NCBI GenBank assembly: GCA_024222295.1
Contig: JAAEPF010000017.1
Coordinates: 1-64,000 of the forward strand
Source of the DNA: Actinomycetes bacterium
GTDB taxonomy: Bacteria > Actinomycetota > Acidimicrobiia > Acidimicrobiales > Microtrichaceae
Direction: 5' to 3'
DNA length: 64,000 nt
A program made the position numbers and the translations under genes. Below the pieces are notes generated by a model, which saw only the letters and a list, made by a program, of their open reading frames with translations, was not told the origin of the DNA and did no database searches. Shown piece by piece: positions 48,112 through 57,346 of this stretch. How positions within the stretch are numbered: the stretch's first letter is position 1; the number at the start of each line of letters is the position of its first letter.

Positions 48112-49509
48112 TCAGCCGCCCGGGCCGGATCCGGCGTTGGAGCGCCTGCTGTCGTGGTGAACCTCGGAGCCTGCGCCAGGCTGGAGCTGTGGCTCGTCGG
48201 TGGCCGCCTCGGCAATGGCCTCCGCGAGCGTGCGCACGATCAGGTCGACCTCCTCAGCGGTGGTGGTCAGGTGCGGCACAACCACCACGACGTCACCCAG
48301 CGGTCGGATGAGCACCCCGCGGCTGGTGCAGGCCGCGCTGACGCGCCGACCCCAGCGGAGCTTGTAGCCGCCCTCGGATCCGTCCGCTGCCTGTGCGGGC
48401 GGCGCCATCTCGATTCCGATCATCAGGCCCTGTTGGCGCACTTCAGCGACCTGTGGGAGACCGGCTATGTGTTCCTCGAGAAGCGGGGCGAACTGCTCGG
48501 CGCGGGCCCGCACGTTGGCCAGCACGTCATCGCGCTCGATCAACTCGAGGTGCTCCAGCGCCACCGCGGCCGCTAGGGCGTTACCGCCATAGGAATGCCC
48601 GTGGTAGAAGGTGCGCTCGCCCAGGTCGGCCCCGAGGAACGCCTGCCACACGTTGCCGGCAGCAGCGGTGGCGGCCATGGGCAGGTAGCCGCCGGTGATG
48701 CCCTTGCCGAGCGACATCAGGTCCGGCTGGATGCCACACAGCTCGGAGGCGAACAGCCGGCCTGTGCGCCCGAAGCCCACCGCCACCTCGTCACACACGA
48801 GAAGCACATCGTGTTCGCGGCAGGCCTCTGCCAGCGGCCCGAATGCTCCGGGTGGCATCGTGCGGATGCCGGCGGCTCCCTGCACGATCGGCTCCACGAC
48901 GACCGCCGCGAGTTCGTGGGCGTGATCGCCGAGCATCTCGATGGCAACGTCGATCGCGTCGGCGCGGTCGTAGCCGGGCGCACGCAGGGGCGAGAAGGTG
49001 AGCGGGTCGAACTGGTCGGTGCCGAAGCCCCCGTCGCCGACCGAAAGCGACCCCACGGTGTCACCGTGGTAGGCGCCGCCGAGCGCCAGGTAGCGGGTGC
49101 GCCCTTCGACGCCGAGGTTCTTCCAGTACTGGAAGGCGATCTTGATGGCCTGTTCGACCGCTGCGGCCCCATCGGAAGCGAAGAGGAGCCGGGGGTCGTC
49201 CATCGGAAGCAGAGCCTTGAGCCGCTCGGCGAACCGGATCGCCGTCGAGTTGCCGTTGCCGAGCATCGTGGTGTGCGCCACCTTGGCGGCCTGCTGGGCG
49301 AGAGCCGCATCGAGCTCCGGCACCCTGTGCCCGAGGGTCGTGACCCACAGCGACGAGATCGCGTCGAGGTAGCGGTTGCCGTCGACGTCGGTGATCCAGT
49401 GGCCCTCGGCCGAGTCGGCGATGAGCGGCGAGTTCTCCTCGTACGCGGCCATCTGGGTGAATCCGTGCCACACCGTGGCCTTGTCGCGTTGGATCCAGTC
49501 TCCGTCCAT
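48112..49509 (-). CDS. bioA: Adenosylmethionine-8-amino-7-oxononanoate aminotransferase
   Basis: A 465-aa class III aminotransferase that converts KAPA to DAPA with S-adenosylmethionine. The PLP lysine is K269 in SLGKGITGGYLPMAA; DVDGNRYLDAISSLWVTTLGH, YHGDTVGSLSVG and CDEVAVGFGRTG are present. The last ~30 residues are a Gly/Ser-rich extension. A TAGCCT box 9 nt upstream suggests an almost leaderless mRNA. First gene of bioAFD, divergent from guaB3. Confidence 0.94.
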   Translation of the reverse strand: MDGDWIQRDKATVWHGFTQMAAYEENSPLIADSAEGHWITDVDGNRYLDAISSLWVTTLGHRVPELDAALAQQAAKVAHTTMLGNGNSTAIRFAERLKALLPMDDPRLLFASDGAAAVEQAIKIAFQYWKNLGVEGRTRYLALGGAYHGDTVGSLSVGDGGFGTDQFDPLTFSPLRAPGYDRADAIDVAIEMLGDHAHELAAVVVEPIVQGAAGIRTMPPGAFGPLAEACREHDVLLVCDEVAVGFGRTGRLFASELCGIQPDLMSLGKGITGGYLPMAATAAAGNVWQAFLGADLGERTFYHGHSYGGNALAAAVALEHLELIERDDVLANVRARAEQFAPLLEEHIAGLPQVAEVRQQGLMIGIEMAPPAQAADGSEGGYKLRWGRRVSAACTSRGVLIRPLGDVVVVVPHLTTTAEEVDLIVRTLAEAIAEAATDEPQLQPGAGSEVHHDSRRSNAGSGPGG

Positions 49510-49518
49510 GTGCGATCG

Positions 49519-49524
49519 AGGCTA
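49519..49524 (-). promoter_or_regulatory. -10 box of the bioAFD operon
   Basis: TAGCCT on the minus strand, 9 nt before the bioA ATG, in the 77-bp divergent gap with guaB3. Confidence 0.45.
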
Positions 49525-49549
49525 CGGCGTTGGGTGTCGGCGGACCGAA

Positions 49550-49555
49550 TAGACT
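49550..49555 (+). promoter_or_regulatory. -10 box of the guaB3-guaA operon
   Basis: TAGACT, about 31 nt before the TTG of guaB3. This leader keeps a ribosome-binding site (GGAG, 49577-49580). Confidence 0.4.
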
Positions 49556-49586
49556 CGGACCTTCCCCAAAGGGACTGGAGCGTTCG

Positions 49587-50711
49587 TTGGCAGACATCGA
49601 CATTGGTATGGGCAAGCAGGCGAGGGCGGGCTACAACCTCGACGAGCTTCGGATCCTGCCCAGCCGCCGCACCCGCAACGCGGACGACGTCGACGTGAGC
49701 TGGCAGGTCGACGCCTACCAGCTCGACATCCCGATCCTGTCCGCACCGCTCGATGGCGTCACGAGCCCTGCCACCGTCATCGAGATGGACCGCCTCGGCG
49801 GCCTCGGCGTGCTGCACGCCGAGGGTCTATGGACACGCCACCGCGATCCGGCACCTGTGCTGGCCAAGCTCGCTGCGGCCGACCCGGCCGACTCGGTGGA
49901 CCTGCTGCGCGAGGCATACGCACCTCCGGTGGATCCGGAGCTCATCGGTCAGCGCGTCTCGGAAGTGAAGGACGCCGGCGCCATGGCGGCGGTCGCGGTC
50001 AGCCCTGCGCACACCGAGGCTCTCCTGCCCCATATCACCGCGGCAGAGCCGCACATGCTGGTGATCCACGGCACCGTCACCTCTGCCGAGCACGTCGGCG
50101 GGGGCGAGGGTGAACCACTCGACCTGAAGTACCTGGTCCGTCGCCTCGACGTGCCGGTGCTCGTGGGCGGCTGCGCCAGCTACCAGGCGGCCCTGCACCT
50201 GATGCGCACCGGCGCCGCAGGAGTGCTCGTGGGCGTGGGCGCAGGCGTCAGCTCCAGGACCACGCCCGTGCTAGGCGTCGGCAATCCGCAGGCGACCGCC
50301 GTGGCCGATGCCCGCGCCGCGCGCATGCGCCACCTCGACGAGACCGGCGTCTACTGCCAGGTGATCGCCGACGGAGGCATGGCGACCAGTGGCGACATCG
50401 CGCGGGCGATCGTGTGCGGTGCCGATGCCGTGATGCTCGGCGGTCCGCTGGCGGCAGCGTCGGACGCACCTGCGGGCGGTGCGCTGTGGTCGATGGCGGC
50501 GTTCCACTCCGAGCTGCCGCGCGGAGAGCTCGTGCGCATCGAACAGCGCGGCACCCTCGAGATGGTCCTGGGTGGCCCGGCGGACCGTGCCGATGGCCAG
50601 ACCAACCTGGTGGGCGGCCTCCGCAAGGCGATGGCGGTGGCCGGCCACGAGACCCTCAAGGAACTGCAGAAGGCCGACCTCGTGGTGAGCCATCGACGGG
50701 CGACGCCATGA
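49587..50711 (+). CDS. guaB3: GuaB3 family IMP dehydrogenase-related protein
   Basis: A 374-aa single-barrel relative of IMPDH without CBS domains. TTG 49587 gives the family start ([20 protein letters not shown]) and has GGAG 6 nt upstream. [20 protein letters not shown] is the GuaB3 signature. Where IMPDH has its catalytic Cys loop, this protein reads [15 protein letters not shown], so the usual nucleophile is missing; [17 protein letters not shown] and [11 protein letters not shown] (phosphate site) remain. The biochemical role in actinobacteria is unsettled. It overlaps guaA (ATGA), linking it to GMP metabolism. Confidence 0.9.
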   Translation: MADIDIGMGKQARAGYNLDELRILPSRRTRNADDVDVSWQVDAYQLDIPILSAPLDGVTSPATVIEMDRLGGLGVLHAEGLWTRHRDPAPVLAKLAAADPADSVDLLREAYAPPVDPELIGQRVSEVKDAGAMAAVAVSPAHTEALLPHITAAEPHMLVIHGTVTSAEHVGGGEGEPLDLKYLVRRLDVPVLVGGCASYQAALHLMRTGAAGVLVGVGAGVSSRTTPVLGVGNPQATAVADARAARMRHLDETGVYCQVIADGGMATSGDIARAIVCGADAVMLGGPLAAASDAPAGGALWSMAAFHSELPRGELVRIEQRGTLEMVLGGPADRADGQTNLVGGLRKAMAVAGHETLKELQKADLVVSHRRATP

Positions 50712-52279
50712 ACGATGAGCACGTGCTCTCGGTGCACACTCCCGACGAGAAGGTGCTCGTCGTGGACTTCGGCGCCCAGTACGCGCAGCTGATCGCCCGC
50801 CGGGTGCGCGAGGCCAACGTCTACTCCGAGATCGTGCCCCACACGATCACTGCAGAGGAGCTGGCGGATCGCAAGCCGGCCGCGATCGTGTTCTCCGGCG
50901 GCCCCAAGTCGGTGCACGTCGAGGGCGCACCGGCCATCGATCCCGGCGTGTACGACCTCGGGGTACCGATCCTCGGCATCTGCTACGGCGCGCAGCTGAT
51001 CGCCCAGCAGCTGGGCGGCACCGTGGCCCGCGGGGGTTCGGGTGAGTACGGCCGCACGGTGATGCACCTCGACACCGATTCGGCGCCCGAGGGCCTGCTG
51101 GCCGGCCTACCGTCCAACCAGACGGTGTGGATGAGCCACTTCGACGCGGTCACCGAACCGCCCGAGGGCTTCGTGGCGACCGCGAGCACCGATGGCGCCC
51201 CCGTGGCGACCCTGGAGAACGCGCAGCGCCGGATCTGGGGCGTGCAGTTCCACCCCGAGGTGATCCACACCCCCCATGGGCAGGACGTGATCCAGCGGTT
51301 CCTGCACGACCTCGCCGACCTCCGCGCCGACTGGACCATGGAGCACTTCATCTCTGATGCGGTGGCCGACATCCGCTCCCAGGTCGGTGACGGCCGTGCG
51401 ATCTGCGGACTGTCCGGCGGGGTTGACTCGGCAGTGGCCGCCGCGCTGGTGCACAAGGCGGTCGGCGCGCAGCTCACCTGCGTGTTCGTCGACACGGGCC
51501 TGATGCGCAAGGACGAGGGCGACCAGGTCGTGGAGACCTTCCGCCGCCACCAGGGCATCGAGCTGATCCATGTGCGCGCGGCGGACCGGTTCTTCGAGCG
51601 GCTGGCCGGGATCACCGAGCCCGAGGAGAAGCGCAAGGCCATCGGCGAGCTCTTCATCCGGGTGTTCGAGGACGCGAAGGGCGGTGTCGAGGACGCCGCG
51701 TACCTGGTGCAGGGCACCCTGTACCCCGATGTGATCGAGTCGGGCACAGCTCACGCCTCCACGATCAAGAGCCACCACAACGTCGGCGGGCTTCCCGACG
51801 ACCTCGACTTCGACCTGGTCGAGCCACTGCGCACGCTCTTCAAGGACGAGGTGCGTTCGGTCGGCCACGAGCTGGGGCTCCCCGACGAGATCGTGTGGCG
51901 CCAGCCGTTCCCGGGCCCTGGCCTCGGGGTGCGCATCATCGGCGAGGTGACCCCGGACAAGGTCGCCCTGTTGCAGGAGGCCGATGCAGTCGTGCGCGAG
52001 GAGCTGCACATCGCGGGGCTCGATCGCGAGATCTGGCAGGCCTTCGCGGTTCTGCCCGACATCCGCACCGTCGGCGTGCAGGGCGACGAGCGCACCTACG
52101 GCCATCCGGTGATCGTGAGGGCGGTTACCAGCGAGGACGCGATGACCGCCGACTGGGCCCGGATCCCCTACGACGTGCTGGAGACGATCGCCTCGCGCAT
52201 CATCAACGAGGTTCCCGGCATCAACCGCGTGGCCTACGACATCACGTCGAAGCCTCCGGGCACCATCGAGTGGGAGTAG
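50708..52279 (+). CDS. guaA: GMP synthase (glutamine-hydrolysing)
   Basis: A 523-aa enzyme that aminates XMP to GMP. The class I amidotransferase domain (~15-205) has [20 protein letters not shown] and the nucleophile loop [15 protein letters not shown]. The PP-loop ATPase domain has [18 protein letters not shown]; the C-terminal dimer domain ends [12 protein letters not shown] 50708 overlaps the guaB3 stop by four bases; the open frame further upstream lies within guaB3. Confidence 0.97.
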   Translation: MNDEHVLSVHTPDEKVLVVDFGAQYAQLIARRVREANVYSEIVPHTITAEELADRKPAAIVFSGGPKSVHVEGAPAIDPGVYDLGVPILGICYGAQLIAQQLGGTVARGGSGEYGRTVMHLDTDSAPEGLLAGLPSNQTVWMSHFDAVTEPPEGFVATASTDGAPVATLENAQRRIWGVQFHPEVIHTPHGQDVIQRFLHDLADLRADWTMEHFISDAVADIRSQVGDGRAICGLSGGVDSAVAAALVHKAVGAQLTCVFVDTGLMRKDEGDQVVETFRRHQGIELIHVRAADRFFERLAGITEPEEKRKAIGELFIRVFEDAKGGVEDAAYLVQGTLYPDVIESGTAHASTIKSHHNVGGLPDDLDFDLVEPLRTLFKDEVRSVGHELGLPDEIVWRQPFPGPGLGVRIIGEVTPDKVALLQEADAVVREELHIAGLDREIWQAFAVLPDIRTVGVQGDERTYGHPVIVRAVTSEDAMTADWARIPYDVLETIASRIINEVPGINRVAYDITSKPPGTIEWE

Positions 52280-52394
52280 CAGGGCCCTGGCGGGGCGGGC
52301 GGGACGTGCGCCCATCGCCCGGGGTCCCGCACCGGCAGGGCGTGCAGTCCTAGAGTGGTCGGCAATCGTTACATGGCGAATCCAACACGGGATC

Positions 52395-52410
52395 GTCATG
52401 ATCTTGTAAC
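52395..52410 (+). promoter_or_regulatory. GTnAC direct repeat upstream of the first NlpC/P60 gene
   Basis: GTCAT, 6-nt spacer, GTAAC, ending 30 nt before the ATG. It resembles the two other repeats upstream of the NlpC/P60 genes and the GTAAC-N6-GTAAC layout reported for the actinobacterial regulator MtrA. Confidence 0.4.
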
Positions 52411-52440
52411 AGAGTGCTGAATCTGGAAGAATCTCCAGCG

Positions 52441-53670
52441 ATGTCGATGGCCCTCTCCCCGCGCCGACTGCCGCGATTCATCGTGGCCGTGCTCTGTGCC
52501 GGCCTCGTCGCGTCCATGATCGGCCCCGCACCGGCACAGGCGCAGGACATCGACGACCTGCGCTCGCGTGCAGCGGCGCTGGCAGACAAGCTCGAGGACC
52601 TCGAGCGTGAAGCCTCGATAGCCGATGAGGAGTACCTCGGCACCCTCGAGCAGCTCGAGCAGCTCTACACCGAGATCAACACCACCAAGGAAGGCATCGC
52701 AGAGGCCCAGGGCCGTGTGGATGCTGCCGAGACGGAGGCCAGCACGTTCCTGGTGGCGGCCTACATGGACGCCGGCAGCTCGGCTGCGCTGGCGACCCTC
52801 AAGACCGAGGACCTCGACGACTCACTCAACCAGCAGGTTCTGCTCGATTCGCTGCGCGGTGACCGGGTCCAGCTGGCCGACGAGCTGTCGGCGAGCCGAG
52901 CCGACCTCGATGACCGCCAGGCCGATCTGGAGGCCCAGCAGAGCGATGTGAAGGCCGTGGAGGCCGAGCAGGTCGCTGCCAAGGATCGACTCGAAGCGGC
53001 AGTGGCGGAGGGTCAGGCCCTCTACGACGAGGCCAACGGCGAACTGCAGGCTGCCCTCGAAGAGGAGCGCCGCCGCCGTGAGGAGGAAGCAGCCCGCCGT
53101 GCAGCAGCAGAGGCGGCAGCACGCGAGGCGGCCCAGGCCGAAGCAGCCGCTCGAGCCGCAGCAGCCCAGCCGGCCGCTGCGGCGCCTGCAGCGGCACCGG
53201 CAGCCGACAACGGCACCCAGGCAGCGCCGGCCCCGGCACAGGGCTCGTCGGGCTCCTCCGGTGGCTCGGCTCCCGCACCGGCGCCTCCACCGGTCGCTCC
53301 GCCACCCCCGCTCAGCGGTGGTGCCGCGGGTGCGATCCAGGCGGCCAAGACCCAGCTCGGACGCATGTACCGCTACGGCGGCTCCTCTCCGGCGACCGGG
53401 TTCGACTGCTCCGGTCTCATGATGTGGTCGTGGGCGCAGGTGGGCGTCAGCCTGCCGCGGACCTCGCGTTCGCAGTACGCATCCACGCAGCGGATCCCGA
53501 TGTCGCAGATCCAGCCAGGAGACCTGGTGTTCTACGGCTCACCCGTGTACCACGTCGGCATGTACGTCGGCGGCGGCATGATGATCGACTCGCCTCGCAC
53601 CGGCAAGCCGGTGCAGATCCGACCGGTCGGCATCACCGGCCGGGTGAGCGGCGTCGGCCGGGTTCGCTGA
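52441..53670 (+). CDS. Secreted NlpC/P60 peptidoglycan hydrolase with coiled-coil (RipA-like)
   Basis: About 409 aa. A signal peptide (~1-35, RRLPRFIVAVLCAGLVASM, cleavage near AQAQ) is followed by a long coiled coil (~36-230) rich in Glu/Ala/Arg. An Ala/Pro/Gly linker (~230-300) leads to the NlpC/P60 domain, with catalytic Cys in GFDCSGLMMW and His in VYHVGMYVGGGM. Such proteins cut peptidoglycan stem peptides at the division site, and the coiled coil may restrain the enzyme or bind an FtsEX-type complex. ATG 52441 gives a clean signal peptide; GTG 52414 is the upstream alternative. First of three tandem paralogues. Confidence 0.9.
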   Translation: MSMALSPRRLPRFIVAVLCAGLVASMIGPAPAQAQDIDDLRSRAAALADKLEDLEREASIADEEYLGTLEQLEQLYTEINTTKEGIAEAQGRVDAAETEASTFLVAAYMDAGSSAALATLKTEDLDDSLNQQVLLDSLRGDRVQLADELSASRADLDDRQADLEAQQSDVKAVEAEQVAAKDRLEAAVAEGQALYDEANGELQAALEEERRRREEEAARRAAAEAAAREAAQAEAAARAAAAQPAAAAPAAAPAADNGTQAAPAPAQGSSGSSGGSAPAPAPPPVAPPPPLSGGAAGAIQAAKTQLGRMYRYGGSSPATGFDCSGLMMWSWAQVGVSLPRTSRSQYASTQRIPMSQIQPGDLVFYGSPVYHVGMYVGGGMMIDSPRTGKPVQIRPVGITGRVSGVGRVR

Positions 53671-53834
53671 TCCGAACCGCCGCCTGACAGCCCGACGGGC
53701 ACTGCAGCGCGGCCCTGGCGACCGCAGTGGCGCCCTGACCGCCATCCCTCGCTGCACTTCGGTGTACGTGAACGCGTCCGTTACCCCCACAGTGCTCGAG
53801 ACGTTGCATCTATGTGTCGGGTAGTTTCACCTTC

Positions 53835-53870
53835 GTAACGCATTTGCAATAAAGGCAACGCATCCGTCAC
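53835..53870 (+). promoter_or_regulatory. Array of four GTnAC-like pentamers before the second NlpC/P60 gene
   Basis: GTAAC-N6-GCAAT, four bases, GCAAC-N6-GTCAC. The array ends 10 nt before the ATG. The rest of the 210-bp gap shows a GTTAC at 53780-53784 and possible -10 hexamers, but no clear promoter. Confidence 0.45.
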
Positions 53871-53880
53871 GCTTGAGTTC

Positions 53881-54393
53881 ATGAGATGTACCAAGACGAT
53901 CCGACGAGCAGCACTCGTTCCGGCGGCTGCCCTGGCCCTCGCCGGCGCCGCCACCACCTCGCCGACCCAGGTGGCCGCTGCGCCCTCCATCGCGGCCGCA
54001 CCGTTCGCCCCGACGGCTCCGGCAGCCCCTGTCGCCCCCAACGCCCACCTGTACCCGGCGATGATGGCTGCGGGATCGGTGATCGGGCACCCCTATCGAT
54101 GGGGCGGATCCTCTCCGGGCGGCTTCGACTGCTCCGGGCTGGTCATGTGGTCCTTCGCCCACGCAGGCAAGTCCCTGCCACACAGCTCTGCTGCCCAACG
54201 CGGCGCCACCATGGCGATATCGCGCGAAGAGGCACGAGCGGGCGACCTAGTCTTCTACGGCAGCCCCACCCACCACGTCGGCATCTACATGGGCGACGGG
54301 CTCATGGTGCACTCGCCCCGCCGGGGTGATGTCGTGAAGATCGCTCCTGTGGACCGGATGGGCGCAGCGCCGAACTTCGGCCGGGTCAAGTAG
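53881..54393 (+). CDS. Secreted minimal NlpC/P60 peptidase
   Basis: A 170-aa protein. The signal peptide is ~1-38 (KTIRRAALVPAAALALAGAA), an Ala/Pro linker reaches ~55, and the NlpC/P60 domain fills the rest. The catalytic Cys is in GGFDCSGLVMWSFA, the His in PTHHVGIYMGDGLMVHSP. It lacks the coiled coil of the upstream paralogue. ATG 53881 is supported by the signal peptide. It is separated from the next paralogue by 68 nt that again hold the pentamer repeat. Confidence 0.9.
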   Translation: MRCTKTIRRAALVPAAALALAGAATTSPTQVAAAPSIAAAPFAPTAPAAPVAPNAHLYPAMMAAGSVIGHPYRWGGSSPGGFDCSGLVMWSFAHAGKSLPHSSAAQRGATMAISREEARAGDLVFYGSPTHHVGIYMGDGLMVHSPRRGDVVKIAPVDRMGAAPNFGRVK

Positions 54394-54413
54394 CGCCAGT
54401 CGCAAAATTCTCC

Positions 54414-54429
54414 GTCACGCGGTTGCAAC
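54414..54429 (+). promoter_or_regulatory. GTnAC direct repeat upstream of the third NlpC/P60 gene
   Basis: GTCAC, 6-nt spacer, GCAAC, ending 32 nt before ATG 54462. The repeat also shares the wider sequence CCGTCACGC with the array at 53864-53872. Confidence 0.45.
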
Positions 54430-54461
54430 ATTCGCCGCGATCCAACAGACTTACCAACCAG

Positions 54462-54953
54462 ATGTTGGTGAACCCCCTCCGCAAGCTGATCACCGCCTCC
54501 GTTGCCGCAGTCGCGGCCCTCGGATTCGTGATCGGCAGCCCCGTGCAGGCAGCCGCCGCGGTCCCCACCACTGCCGGCACCTACGCCTGGACGACCGCCG
54601 CTCCCGAACACGTGGCCGCCATCAACGCCGCATATTCGGTGATCGGCACCCCGTACCTCGCCGGCGGCAACACACCCGCCGGCTACGACTGCTCGGGCCT
54701 CGTCCAGTGGGCATATGGCCAGGCCGGGATCACGCTTCCGCGCGACTCGCGCGGCCAGCAGGTGATGACCACCAACGTCGGTGCCGGTGCCGCCCGCCCC
54801 GGCGACCTCGTGTTCTGGGGATCGCCGGTGTACCACGCAGCCATCTACGTCGGCGACGGCATGGTCATCCACTCGCCCTCCTCCGGCAAGACCGTCAGCG
54901 TCGTGCCGATCACGTGGATGGGCACCCCCTCCTCCTACGGTCGCATCAAGTGA
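54462..54953 (+). CDS. Secreted minimal NlpC/P60 peptidase
   Basis: A 163-aa protein. The signal peptide is ~1-33 (NPLRKLITASVAAVAALGFV, cleavage near QAAA), then a short Thr/Ala region, then an NlpC/P60 domain with Cys in GYDCSGLVQWAYG and His in VYHAAIYVGDGMVIHSP. ATG 54462 matches the start of a proper signal peptide; the frame runs upstream to a TTG at 54423 without homology. It is the third of three consecutive paralogues and the one nearest pcrA. Confidence 0.9.
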   Translation: MLVNPLRKLITASVAAVAALGFVIGSPVQAAAAVPTTAGTYAWTTAAPEHVAAINAAYSVIGTPYLAGGNTPAGYDCSGLVQWAYGQAGITLPRDSRGQQVMTTNVGAGAARPGDLVFWGSPVYHAAIYVGDGMVIHSPSSGKTVSVVPITWMGTPSSYGRIK

Positions 54954-54988
54954 GCGCCGGGGCGAAAAGCCCCGTCTCAGCCCGCCGG

Positions 54989-54994
54989 TAGGGT
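54989..54994 (+). promoter_or_regulatory. -10 box for leaderless pcrA
   Basis: TAGGGT lies 6 nt before GTG 55001. Confidence 0.45.
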
Positions 54995-55000
54995 GGCCCG

Positions 55001-57289
55001 GTGACCGAGGATGACCTGCTGGAGGGCCTGAATCCGGCACAGCACGAGGCAGTTACCCACTCCGAGGGGCCGTTGCTGGTCGTCGCTGGAGCGGGATCGG
55101 GCAAGACGCGTGTGCTCACGCACCGCATAGCGCACCTGATCCGCGACCATCAGGTCTCGCCGTTCGAGATCCTCGCCATCACCTTCACCAACAAGGCCGC
55201 GGGCGAGATGCGCGACCGCGTCGCCAGGTTGGTCGGGCCGGTCGCCCAGAAGATGTGGGTCTCCACGTTCCACTCGGCGTGCGTGCGGATCCTGCGCCGG
55301 GATGCCCACCTGCTCGGCTACCCCTCGCAGTTCACGATCTACGACCAGGCCGACGCGGTCCGCCTCACCGGCTACGTGATCCGCGACCTCAACCTCAACC
55401 CGAAGCAGTTCCAGCCCCGATCGGTGCACGCGCGCATCTCCGCGCTGAAGAACGAGGGGATGTCGGTCGGCGAGTTCGCCGACTCGGCCTCGGTGATCAC
55501 GGAGCGCAAGATCGCGGACGTGTACGAGGAGTACCAGGCGCGTCTGCGCCGGGCCGGGGCAATGGACTTCGATGACCTGCTGGGCGTGACCGTCGAGTTG
55601 TTCCGGGTCCACCCCGAGGTGCTGCACCACTACCGCCAGCGGTTCCGCCACGTGCTGGTCGACGAGTACCAGGACACCAACCCGGTGCAGAACGACCTCG
55701 TGATGCTGCTGGGCGAGGAGCACCGCAACGTCTGCATCGTGGGCGACAGCGACCAGTCGGTGTACGCCTTCCGCGGGGCTGATTTCCGCAACCTCATGGA
55801 GTTCGAGAACACCTTCGCCGACGCCACCGTGATCGTGCTGGCGCAGAACTACCGCTCGACCCAGACGATCCTCGATGCGGCCAACGCTGTGATCTCCAAC
55901 AACGCCCACCGCAAGCCGAAGGACCTGTGGTCCGAGCAGGGGGCGGGCGACAGGATCGTGAGGTTCCAGGGGGAGGACGAGGGCGACGAGTCACAGTGGA
56001 TCGCCCACAAGCTGGCCTCGTTGCACAGCGATGGCGACGTCCGCTGGTCGGACATGGCGGTCTTCTACCGAACCAACGCCCAGAGCCGCGTGATCGAAGA
56101 GGCGATGATGCGCGCAGGCATCCCCTATCGGGTGGTCGGCGGCCCGCGGTTCTATGACCGCAAGGAGATCAAGGACGCCGTCGCGTACCTCAAGACGGTG
56201 GTCAATCCCACAGACGAAGTTAGCGCCAAGCGCGTCATCAACGTCCCGAAGCGGGGAGTGGGCGACCAGAGCGTCGGGCGGATCGAGTCGTTCGCCCGTA
56301 GCCACAACATCACGTTCCTCGATGCGCTCCGCCGATGGGAAGACGCGGGCGTGTCCGCCCGCTCCGCGAGGGGAATCGAGTGGTTCCTCGACTTCGTGGA
56401 CGACCTGTCCACCCGCGTCGGCGATGGGCCCGCCCGCCTGCTCGACGAGATCCTCGACCGCACCGGCTACCGCGCGGAGTTGGAGGCGGCCGACAACCTC
56501 GAGTCCGAGGGTCGCCTCGAGAACCTGTCCGAGCTGGTCGGCATGGCCGGCGACTTCGAGACCACCGACGAATTCCTCGAGTCGGTTTCGCTGGTGGCAG
56601 ACACCGACCAGCTGCCCGACGACGAGGACCCCGCTGACACAGGTGTGGTGCTGATGACGCTTCACGCCGCGAAGGGTCTCGAGTTCCCCGTGGTGTTCAT
56701 GGCCGGTTTCGAAGAGGGAGTGTTCCCGCACCAGCGGGCGCTCACCGAGCCGGCGGAGCTCGAGGAGGAACGGCGCCTCTGCTACGTGGGCATCACCCGT
56801 GCGGAGCGTCGCCTGTTCCTGTCCCATGCTTGGTGCCGCAGCCTCTACGGCGCCACGGCCTACAACCCACCCAGCCGTTTCCTGGGAGAGCTCCCGGAGG
56901 ACCTCGTTGAGGACGACCCGGCGAGCCGCAGTTCCGCCAGCCGTTCCTCGATGCGCTCCGGTGGCTGGGAGTCGACCTCGTGGCGGCCCCGCGGCCGCGA
57001 CACCGTCGAGGCCCGCGCCACCCGCCCCGCCGGGCCGAAGACTTCGGGCGCCCACCTGCTCGGCATCTCGATCGGCGACGATGTGCGCCATGCCAAGTGG
57101 GGTGACGGAGTGGTGCTGGACATCGAGGGCAGCGGCGACAAGGCCGAGGCTGTTGTCCGGTTCCCGGAGATGGGCGAGAAGCGGTTGCTGCTCGCCTGGG
57201 CACCGCTCGAGAAGGCCGGTGCTCCCACAGAGGCCCGGCCCGAGGGCGTTGCCGGGGTCGACGAAGAGGCCGGAGCACAAGATGGGTGA
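55001..57289 (+). CDS. pcrA: ATP-dependent DNA helicase PcrA/UvrD
   Basis: A 762-aa superfamily 1A helicase acting 3'-5' in repair and in clearing RecA or RNA polymerase. Motifs in order: LNPAQHEAVTHSEGPLLVVA (Q motif), AGAGSGKTRVLTHRIA (I), FTNKAAGEMRDRV (Ia), VLVDEYQDTNPVQ (II), VGDSDQSVYAFRGA (III), LAQNYRSTQTIL (IV) and LMTLHAAKGLEFPVVF (V), then YVGITRAERRLFL (VI). The C-terminal ~50 residues (DDVRHAKWGDGVV to LLLAWAPLEK) form the tudor-like RNA-polymerase-binding domain of PcrA. GTG 55001 sits 6 nt after a TAGGGT box. Confidence 0.96.
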   Translation: MTEDDLLEGLNPAQHEAVTHSEGPLLVVAGAGSGKTRVLTHRIAHLIRDHQVSPFEILAITFTNKAAGEMRDRVARLVGPVAQKMWVSTFHSACVRILRRDAHLLGYPSQFTIYDQADAVRLTGYVIRDLNLNPKQFQPRSVHARISALKNEGMSVGEFADSASVITERKIADVYEEYQARLRRAGAMDFDDLLGVTVELFRVHPEVLHHYRQRFRHVLVDEYQDTNPVQNDLVMLLGEEHRNVCIVGDSDQSVYAFRGADFRNLMEFENTFADATVIVLAQNYRSTQTILDAANAVISNNAHRKPKDLWSEQGAGDRIVRFQGEDEGDESQWIAHKLASLHSDGDVRWSDMAVFYRTNAQSRVIEEAMMRAGIPYRVVGGPRFYDRKEIKDAVAYLKTVVNPTDEVSAKRVINVPKRGVGDQSVGRIESFARSHNITFLDALRRWEDAGVSARSARGIEWFLDFVDDLSTRVGDGPARLLDEILDRTGYRAELEAADNLESEGRLENLSELVGMAGDFETTDEFLESVSLVADTDQLPDDEDPADTGVVLMTLHAAKGLEFPVVFMAGFEEGVFPHQRALTEPAELEEERRLCYVGITRAERRLFLSHAWCRSLYGATAYNPPSRFLGELPEDLVEDDPASRSSASRSSMRSGGWESTSWRPRGRDTVEARATRPAGPKTSGAHLLGISIGDDVRHAKWGDGVVLDIEGSGDKAEAVVRFPEMGEKRLLLAWAPLEKAGAPTEARPEGVAGVDEEAGAQDG

Positions 57290-57346
57290 CGTGTCGGTGC
57301 ATCGGGCCGAGTTGGCTCGGGCACTTCGCACGGCAAGGATGTGTCC

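Noticed and set aside
53671-53880. c-di-AMP (ydaO-type) riboswitch upstream of the NlpC/P60 genes
   Set aside because: Such riboswitches often control these genes in actinobacteria, but the conserved ydaO sequence blocks are not visible in any of the three upstream gaps.
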